From an uncultured Eubacteriales bacterium (lineage in GTDB: Bacteria > Bacillota > Clostridia > Christensenellales > UBA1242), in contig CADBPU010000038.1 in the NCBI GenBank assembly GCA_902796635.1, positions 1 to 10,092 of the forward strand: a stretch of DNA of 10,092 nucleotides, in the 5' to 3' direction. Shown in pieces: positions 6,099 to 10,092 of this stretch (position 1 is the stretch's first letter; the number at the start of each line of letters is the position of its first letter). The notes under the pieces are model-generated. The model saw only the letters and a list, made by a program, of their open reading frames with translations. It ran no database searches and had not been told where the DNA came from. A program made the position numbers and the translations under genes.

Positions 6099-6136
6099 TA
6101 TTTGCTTTAATTCTTTTAATAGCAAATATTTTTTTT
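6099..6136 (+). terminator. Hairpin with T-run in front of the VanW-domain gene (second terminator or leader attenuator)
   Basis: TATTTGCT at 6099-6106 pairs with AGCAAATA at 6121-6128. The inner TTAA at 6107-6110 can pair with TTAA at 6116-6119 if one T is bulged. Eight Ts follow. A TATAAT at 6136-6141, which could be the -10 of the next gene, starts at the end of the T-run but lacks a good -35. If transcription of the next gene begins upstream of the hairpin, it would act as an attenuator rather than a back-up terminator. Confidence 0.5.
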
Positions 6137-6168
6137 ATAATTACACATAATTTTTTTGTAGGTGAATT

Positions 6169-7599
6169 ATGAAAAAAAGTAGAGTAATAGCAAGTATTTG
6201 TATTTTTGGTATTTTAATGTTTATGGTTATTTCAGGTATTGTTATAGACACAAACAATCAAAAAACAAAATTTAGTAGTAATATTTACATAAATGGAAAC
6301 AATGTCAGGGGTTATAGTGTGGAAAACGCTACAAAAATAGTCGCAGACAAACTTAAAAGTGAGATTGACGGAATTGATATCAAAATAAAGTATCAAGACA
6401 AAGTTTGGAATTTTGATGAAAGTGATTTTGAAATTGATGGAGCAATAAAGCAAGTTGTAAACACTGCTTTCAAAACCAGCAAAACAACAACAAAAGATGC
6501 AGTGCAAATTGTTGCAAACAAAACAGGTAATTTCAAAACTGCACTTAAAGATGTGTTTATAAATTTGGATAGTAAAATTGATAATATAATTAATGAAATT
6601 GACAAACAGCCAGTTGATGCAAGCGTAAGTTTTAATCCAGACATCAAACCAATGTTTGTTATCAACAAAGAGCAAAATGGAGTGAAGGCAAACAAAGACA
6701 AATTGATAAATGACTTGCAAAGTCAGTTTTTGAAAAATAAAAAAATTGAAATAGAAGTGCAAACAGATGATATTGAGCCAAACATAAAAAGTGATTATTT
6801 TGATGATAAACTTTCTTTGCAATCAAAATTTTCAACAAGTATAAAAAATAGTCAAGCAGGCAGACGCAACAATGTTTTAGTTGCGCTTGGCAAGATTAAT
6901 GGAACGGTTGTAAAGCCAAACGAGATTGTGAGTTTCAATTCGCTTACTTCTCCGCAAGATGCAAGTGGTGGTTATCAAAATGCGATAATAATTCTAAATG
7001 GTATTTACACAAATGGCATGGGTGGTGGCATTTGTCAAGCCAGCACAACATTATACAACGCTTTGGTGCTTGCAAATTTGGAAATTGAAGAAGTACACAA
7101 ACACACAATTCCTGTGCATTATGTAGAACACGCTTTGGACGCTATGATTAGTGGTGGTTATGCTGACTTAATTTTTAAGAATACAAGTGAAAATGATATT
7201 TATATAAAATCTTATGTAAGTGGTGATGATGCTGTTGTTGAAATTTATGGAAAAAGTATACCTGATGGCATAACAATCAAAAGAGTGGCAGAAGAGACAA
7301 CCATTCCACACAATGGCGATAAAGTTATTGTTGATACAAATGGAGAGTATGCAAACAAAGTGCTGTATAAAGGCGAGTATTACCGTCTTAAATGGCCAAG
7401 TGAGGGCTATGATGCAAAAGCATATAAAGAATATTATAGAGATGGAAAATTGATTAAGCGAGAAGAAATTAGGCACGAAACTTACCAACCACAACAAGGC
7501 ATTGTGATTGAAGGAGCACAAGAACTCCCAGAAGGTTTTGTACTTCCAGAGCAAGATGTGACAATTTATCCACCACAAAACGAACAAAATAGGGCATAG
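6169..7599 (+). CDS. Membrane-anchored VanW-domain protein with peptidoglycan-binding-like domain
   Basis: The protein has 476 residues; its ATG at 6169 follows AGGTGA at 6160-6165. A basic start and a hydrophobic segment at about 5-26 give a signal anchor, so most of the protein should lie outside the membrane. Residues about 45-175 resemble the PG_binding_4 domain that often precedes VanW, ending with FVINKEQNGVKANKDKLIND. The VanW domain covers about 219-361: FSTSIKNSQAGRRNNVLVAL, then NGTVVKPNEIVSFN, then the family hallmark GMGGGICQASTTLYNAL (283-299), H310, and DAMISGGYADLIFKN (324-338). Residues 362-440 form a C-terminal part (RVAEETTIPHNGD, then KVLYKGEYYRLKWPSEGY) that may be a small beta domain. 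VanW proteins are widespread in Bacillota and sometimes found in vancomycin-resistance clusters, but their biochemical role is unknown. Nothing here suggests a resistance cluster; it is a single-gene unit. Confidence 0.92.
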   Translation: MKKSRVIASICIFGILMFMVISGIVIDTNNQKTKFSSNIYINGNNVRGYSVENATKIVADKLKSEIDGIDIKIKYQDKVWNFDESDFEIDGAIKQVVNTAFKTSKTTTKDAVQIVANKTGNFKTALKDVFINLDSKIDNIINEIDKQPVDASVSFNPDIKPMFVINKEQNGVKANKDKLINDLQSQFLKNKKIEIEVQTDDIEPNIKSDYFDDKLSLQSKFSTSIKNSQAGRRNNVLVALGKINGTVVKPNEIVSFNSLTSPQDASGGYQNAIIILNGIYTNGMGGGICQASTTLYNALVLANLEIEEVHKHTIPVHYVEHALDAMISGGYADLIFKNTSENDIYIKSYVSGDDAVVEIYGKSIPDGITIKRVAEETTIPHNGDKVIVDTNGEYANKVLYKGEYYRLKWPSEGYDAKAYKEYYRDGKLIKREEIRHETYQPQQGIVIEGAQELPEGFVLPEQDVTIYPPQNEQNRA

Positions 7600-7609
7600 C
7601 CCTATTTTT
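7586..7609 (+). terminator. Rho-independent terminator overlapping the 3' end of the VanW-domain gene
   Basis: AAAATAGGGC at 7586-7595 pairs perfectly with GCCCTATTTT at 7599-7608 around a three-base loop, and the T-run ends at 7609. The TAG stop (7597-7599) spans loop and stem, so the last residues (NRA) are encoded by the left arm. Confidence 0.9.
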
Positions 7610-7653
7610 GATGTAATCCAAAATAATTGAAATATTTAATAAGAAAATAAATA

Positions 7654-7682
7654 TTGACATTATTATTCATAAAAGTTATAAT
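7654..7682 (+). promoter_or_regulatory. Perfect consensus sigma-A promoter
   Basis: TTGACA at 7654-7659 and TATAAT at 7677-7682 are separated by the ideal 17 bases; all twelve bases match. The start of transcription would be near 7689, just before the ribosome binding site. Confidence 0.88.
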
Positions 7683-7702
7683 ATTTTCAATGGAGATATA
7701 TT

Positions 7703-8293
7703 ATGAAAAAGATTTACATGATTTGGGAAGAAGATTGGGGAAACACGGGTATTTTCTTTGATGATGAAAAAGCAGCACTTGAATATTGTCAACTAAAAAA
7801 TGATAATTTTAGCAATGGCCATGCTCCATTTACAATAAAACAAATGACATATTATAAAGATATGGAAGATTATAAGATATTAAATGCAAAAGATATGAAA
7901 TGGCAACTCAGAGACGCCATCAAAGGGTTAAAAGAAGTCATTGATAATATAAAGAATAATAGACATTACTTTGTGGTTAAGCTTAAAGATGGTTATTATC
8001 TTGATTGTAGTTTAGATCGATTTGAGGAGATTTTAACCGAAGGAAAAGAAAACAAATTTAAAAATAAGCACTATTTTGCATCTACTCCAGGATATGAAAC
8101 CTTTTTGGGATATGAATATGGAAAAAGTAGAGAAGTAAAAATAGATGATTTGCCAGCAATTGAAGAAAGCTACAAAAAGGCAAAGGAAGAACTCAATAAT
8201 AAGGAAAAAAGACTTAAAAAATATCAAAAAGAATATGTTGAGTTATGTGGAATCAAAAAGGAGAACGAAAAAGAGAAGGAATTAATAAAATAA
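7703..8293 (+). CDS. Unknown 196-residue cytoplasmic protein with a charged C-terminal coiled coil
   Basis: No family is recognised. The ATG at 7703 has TGGAGA at 7691-7696 six bases upstream and lies about 14 bases after the predicted transcription start. The first 60 residues (MKKIYMIWEEDWGNTGIFFD, then ALEYCQLKN) look like a small aromatic-rich domain. Residues 66-84 form a likely helix (WQLRDAIKGLKEVIDNIKN). Residues 88-145 contain HYFVVKLKDGYYLDCSLDRF and HYFASTPGYETFLGYEYGKS. Residues 150-182 are a Lys/Glu-rich likely coiled coil, and the last residues are nearly all charged. No signal peptide or membrane segment is seen. Its leucines use TTA, CTA and CTC codons more freely than the TTG/CTT-rich neighbours, a faint hint of different ancestry. 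It is a single-gene unit next to the DnaA-box region, so it may be accessory or prophage-derived, which I cannot show. Confidence 0.75.
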   Translation: MKKIYMIWEEDWGNTGIFFDDEKAALEYCQLKNDNFSNGHAPFTIKQMTYYKDMEDYKILNAKDMKWQLRDAIKGLKEVIDNIKNNRHYFVVKLKDGYYLDCSLDRFEEILTEGKENKFKNKHYFASTPGYETFLGYEYGKSREVKIDDLPAIEESYKKAKEELNNKEKRLKKYQKEYVELCGIKKENEKEKELIK

Positions 8294-8318
8294 GGGAAAA
8301 TATAACCCTTATTTTTTT
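8287..8318 (+). terminator. Rho-independent terminator of the 196-residue unknown gene
   Basis: AAAATAAGGG at 8287-8296 pairs with CCCTTATTTT at 8306-8315 around a 9-base loop; the T-run ends at 8318. The TAA stop (8291-8293) lies within the left arm. Confidence 0.88.
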
Positions 8319-8406
8319 ATTATAAATACAATTAAAATAATATTAGAAGTTGCCAATCAATGTCATGCATAATTTGTCAAGTTTTTGTGCTATTTTTATG
8401 AATAAT

Positions 8407-8692
8407 GGTGGATATATCCACAAAATTGGTGGGTTATCCACACAAAAAACTGTGGACTGCTATTGCAAATCAGTCTCAAAAACATATTTTTACAAAATTA
8501 AATGTGGATAAATCAACATAAAAATGTGGATAAGTGGATAACTTTTGAATAAAAATGCACTTTTTGACGTATAAATACACAAAATTCATAAATATTCATA
8601 CAAATTTATAAATATGATTGTGTGTACAAGTGGAAATCTTTTTTTTGTGGGTTAAAATAGTGCGAAAAATCGTGTTGTGGGATTGTGGATTT
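8407..8692. promoter_or_regulatory. Cluster of DnaA boxes (origin-like or DnaA-titrating region)
   Basis: The DnaA box consensus is TTATCCACA, or TGTGGATAA on the other strand. Exact copies lie at 8434-8442 (plus), 8503-8511 (minus) and 8525-8533 (minus). One-mismatch copies lie at 8414-8422 (plus) and 8533-8541 (minus); the latter shares its first base with the box before it, giving a head-to-tail pair 8 bases apart. Two-mismatch copies lie at 8407-8415, 8646-8654 and 8684-8692 (all minus). Most boxes share one orientation. The stretch at 8571-8630 is almost pure A/T and could serve as an unwinding element. DnaA binds such clusters at replication origins and at titration sites. dnaA and dnaN are not in the window, and the genes to the left read towards the cluster, which does not suit a bidirectional origin. 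Confidence 0.75.
8408..8421. repeat. Perfect 14-base palindrome formed by two facing DnaA boxes
   Basis: GTGGATATATCCAC is its own reverse complement. It consists of two imperfect DnaA boxes in opposite orientation that overlap in their central bases, at the left edge of the cluster. Confidence 0.6.
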
Positions 8693-8735
8693 AATTTTTT
8701 TAATGTGCAAAACTTTTTTATTTACTCATAAATAT

Positions 8736-9392
8736 TCAAAGAACAATTGTTTGATTTTTATTTATAAAAATTGCTATCGAAAGTATTGAGATCATAAGAC
8801 AAATTCCTGCCACAACATCGCTAAAAAAATGCACTCCTAAATATATTCTTGCAAAGCACATAAAACAGCAAAAAAAGATAGTAAAGATTGCCAAAATATT
8901 CTTTTGCCATTGATGCTTAAAATATTTCAAACAAACAAAAACAAGTGAAAAACAAAATAGGTTTGCAGTTTGCGAGTGTCCACTTGGGAAGGAATAACTT
9001 GTTGGCATGGAGTAGCCAAGTGTTGGTTCTGTCAAAAAATATCCATCTGGTCTTTCTCTAATCACTGCAATCTTTATGATTAAGTTTAGTAATGCACTTA
9101 TACTTGTCAGTATAACAACAGGCAGTCCAACATCTTTTCTGTTTGGAAGTAGCAACAAAATCAAACAGAATGCTGCAATGACTTTTGTTTCTCCAAGATA
9201 TGATATTATCACAAAAAAGTAGTCAAAAAATCTTAATCTGTTTTTTGACCAAAAAAACGCTATGTTGTTGTCAAGCGTTTGAAGTGAATTATTGTTTGTT
9301 GCAATCAATATCAACATGCAAACAAATATTGTTAAGGAAATAACAAATATCATCAAATTAAAGGTATTTTTAATTTTAGAGTTTTCATTCAT
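8736..9392 (-). CDS. PAP2-family membrane phosphatase
   Basis: This is an integral membrane phosphatase of the type-2 phosphatidic acid phosphatase (PAP2) superfamily. Members remove phosphate from lipids such as phosphatidic acid or undecaprenyl pyrophosphate on the outer face of the membrane. All three signature motifs are present (218-residue form): K-x6-RP at 107-115 (KIAVIRERP), PSGH at 136-139 followed by SQTANL, and R182-x5-H188-x3-D192 (RIYLGVHFFSD), with H139 and H188 the expected catalytic residues. Hydrophobic segments at roughly 13-32, 57-83, 91-109, 144-158, 166-182 and 194-211 give about six membrane passes. The ATG at 9392 is chosen over a TTG at 9413; neither has a clear ribosome binding site. 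It is the only minus-strand gene and diverges from the CvpA-like gene. Substrate is not determinable; a BcrC-like undecaprenyl pyrophosphatase role is one possibility. Confidence 0.92.
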   Translation of the reverse strand: MNENSKIKNTFNLMIFVISLTIFVCMLILIATNNNSLQTLDNNIAFFWSKNRLRFFDYFFVIISYLGETKVIAAFCLILLLLPNRKDVGLPVVILTSISALLNLIIKIAVIRERPDGYFLTEPTLGYSMPTSYSFPSGHSQTANLFCFSLVFVCLKYFKHQWQKNILAIFTIFFCCFMCFARIYLGVHFFSDVVAGICLMISILSIAIFINKNQTIVL

Positions 9393-9444
9393 ATTTTTAT
9401 TTTTTACAAACAAAATTTTTTTATTATCACTATATCAAAAATAT

Positions 9445-9457
9445 ATGATGCTATCAT
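9445..9457. repeat. Short inverted repeat in the divergent intergenic region
   Basis: ATGAT at 9445-9449 and ATCAT at 9453-9457 flank GCT, between the divergent PAP2 and CvpA-like genes. It may be an operator serving either gene, but five-base arms are easily due to chance. Confidence 0.2.
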
Positions 9458-9493
9458 TGTAAACATTGTTAATATAAAATATTATAAAAAATA

Positions 9494-9522
9494 TTGATAA
9501 AAATAAATATATATTGTAAAAT
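9494..9522 (+). promoter_or_regulatory. Promoter of the CvpA-like gene
   Basis: TTGATA at 9494-9499 and TAAAAT at 9517-9522 are 17 bases apart, each one base off the consensus. The surroundings are almost pure A/T. The leader before the ATG at 9553 would be about 24 bases. Confidence 0.5.
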
Positions 9523-9552
9523 ATAATATATAAAGATATGGAGGTGCTTATT

Positions 9553-10092
9553 ATGACACCACAAATAATCAGTTTAATTATCACAGGACTTGCATTGATT
9601 TTGATTGCAGTTCAGGTGATTGTTGGAGCAGTTAGGGGATTAAAAAAGAGCGTTTTTAGATTGATATGGATTTTTGGTTGGGGCGTTGTTTGTATCCTAA
9701 TTGCTGGACTTGTTGCAAAAGCCATTGTCAATATGGATATAAGCTTTTTGCATATAAATGTTAATGGAACACAAATTACAACATTGCCTGCATACATTCA
9801 GCAAATGATGGAATCAAGCAATCCAGACATTGCAGCCATGATTGCAGACAATCCAAAGATTATGGAATTGTGTACTTCAATTGCTTCTATGGTATTTTCT
9901 TTGGTTGTTTTTGAAATATTATTCTGGGGTACAAAACTTTTGTTATGGCCTGTTTGGGCAATACTTTCACATAAGTTCTATGGCGAAAAGAAAGCCAAAA
10001 AAGAAAGTCCAAGTGCGGCTAAAAGTGAGCTAGGTCAACCAACAGTAGAAAATGGTGAGCAACTAAAAGTAATAAAAAAGCCAGTAATTAAT
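9553..10092 (+). CDS. CvpA-like membrane protein, 3' end outside window
   Basis: The ATG at 9553 follows a strong GGAGGTG at 9540-9546, six bases upstream. The frame stays open for 180 codons to the end of the window, so the C-terminus is missing. A first hydrophobic segment at about 5-27 is followed by GAVRGLKKSVFRL (25-37). This resembles the RGF-x-K-S-x-x-R pattern after the first helix in CvpA-family proteins (the colicin V production family). A second segment lies at 37-58. An extracytoplasmic-looking part (60-105, LHINVNGTQITTLPAYIQQM) precedes a third hydrophobic segment at about 107-139. Then comes a basic, hydrophilic stretch (GEKKAKKESPSAAKSE) that is probably cytoplasmic. Members of this broad group in Bacillota have no settled function. 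The CvpA label is a resemblance, not a certainty. Confidence 0.78.
   Translation, partial: MTPQIISLIITGLALILIAVQVIVGAVRGLKKSVFRLIWIFGWGVVCILIAGLVAKAIVNMDISFLHINVNGTQITTLPAYIQQMMESSNPDIAAMIADNPKIMELCTSIASMVFSLVVFEILFWGTKLLLWPVWAILSHKFYGEKKAKKESPSAAKSELGQPTVENGEQLKVIKKPVIN

Larger units (their letters stand above)
8319..8735. other. Gene-free AT-rich intergenic region of about 417 bases
   Basis: No start codon with a ribosome binding site and no open frame of useful size is seen on either strand. The region holds the DnaA-box cluster, very AT-rich flanks (8571-8630), and two copies of TCATAAATATTCA (8586-8598 and 8726-8738), the second ending on the stop codon of the minus-strand PAP2 gene. 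No terminator for the PAP2 gene is visible in the minus-strand direction. I see no recognisable RNA gene. Confidence 0.7.

Noticed and set aside
5793..6125. Minus-strand open frame rich in serine
   Set aside because: It is the complement of the GAA/GAT-rich acidic tail of the zinc-ribbon gene; poly-Ser is the mirror of poly-Asp/Glu codons, and it has no ribosome binding site.
6232..6822. Minus-strand open frame of 196 codons inside the VanW gene
   Set aside because: It lies wholly within a well-supported gene, has Phe/Ile/Cys-rich shadow composition and no domain motif.
8451..8459. TGTGGACTG as a further DnaA box
   Set aside because: Three mismatches to the nine-base consensus; not counted.
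8319..8735. Definite oriC call
   Set aside because: Box density fits, but gene polarity does not and dnaA/dnaN are not in view; kept as a DnaA-box cluster only.
8586..8738. Two copies of TCATAAATATTCA as possible attachment or iteron repeats
   Set aside because: Only two copies, AT-rich, with no integrase or replication gene nearby.
9486..9500. 15-base sequence AAAAAATATTGATAA shared with 4420-4434
   Set aside because: Very AT-rich with different surroundings; a chance match is likely.
9842..10033. Plus-strand 63-codon frame near the right end
   Set aside because: It is an alternative frame inside the CvpA-like gene, which has the ribosome binding site and the membrane-protein pattern.

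Overview
The window is low-GC (roughly 30% by eye), with strong AGGAG-type ribosome binding sites, consensus TTGACA/TATAAT promoters and many hairpin-plus-T terminators. With spo0A, a VanW-domain protein and a rsmA/tatD pair, this points to a Bacillota chromosome, probably an uncultured Clostridia-like gut lineage. The lineage call is an inference from style and gene content. No mobile element, tRNA, rRNA or CRISPR array is visible.

Layout. Positions 1-1119 hold the 3' end of tatD and a complete rsmA, 13 bases apart and probably one operon. Positions 1130-1543 hold a stand-alone FeoA-domain gene with its own promoter, a palindromic operator-like site over that promoter, and two terminators. 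Positions 1707-2787 hold a two-domain protein of unknown function closed by a terminator. Positions 2846-4441 hold a lipoprotein with beta-propeller-like repeats and two terminators. Positions 4649-5410 hold spo0A, whose receiver domain has Glu where the phosphorylated Asp should be. Positions 5441-6078 hold a double zinc-ribbon protein with an extremely acidic tail, under its own promoter. Positions 6099-7609 hold a membrane-anchored VanW-domain protein. Positions 7654-8318 hold an unknown 196-residue protein behind a perfect consensus promoter. Positions 8319-8735 have no gene but contain a dense cluster of DnaA boxes. Positions 8736-9392 hold a minus-strand PAP2 phosphatase, and positions 9553-10092 hold a CvpA-like membrane protein cut off by the window end.

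Most transcription units are single genes, each closed by its own terminator, and several terminators overlap the stop codon. All genes except the PAP2 gene read rightwards. The two most notable items are the Asp-to-Glu change in Spo0A and the DnaA-box cluster. The cluster looks origin-like, but the gene directions around it do not suit a bidirectional origin, so a DnaA-titrating or regulatory cluster is at least as likely. I see no multi-gene defence or biosynthetic system here.
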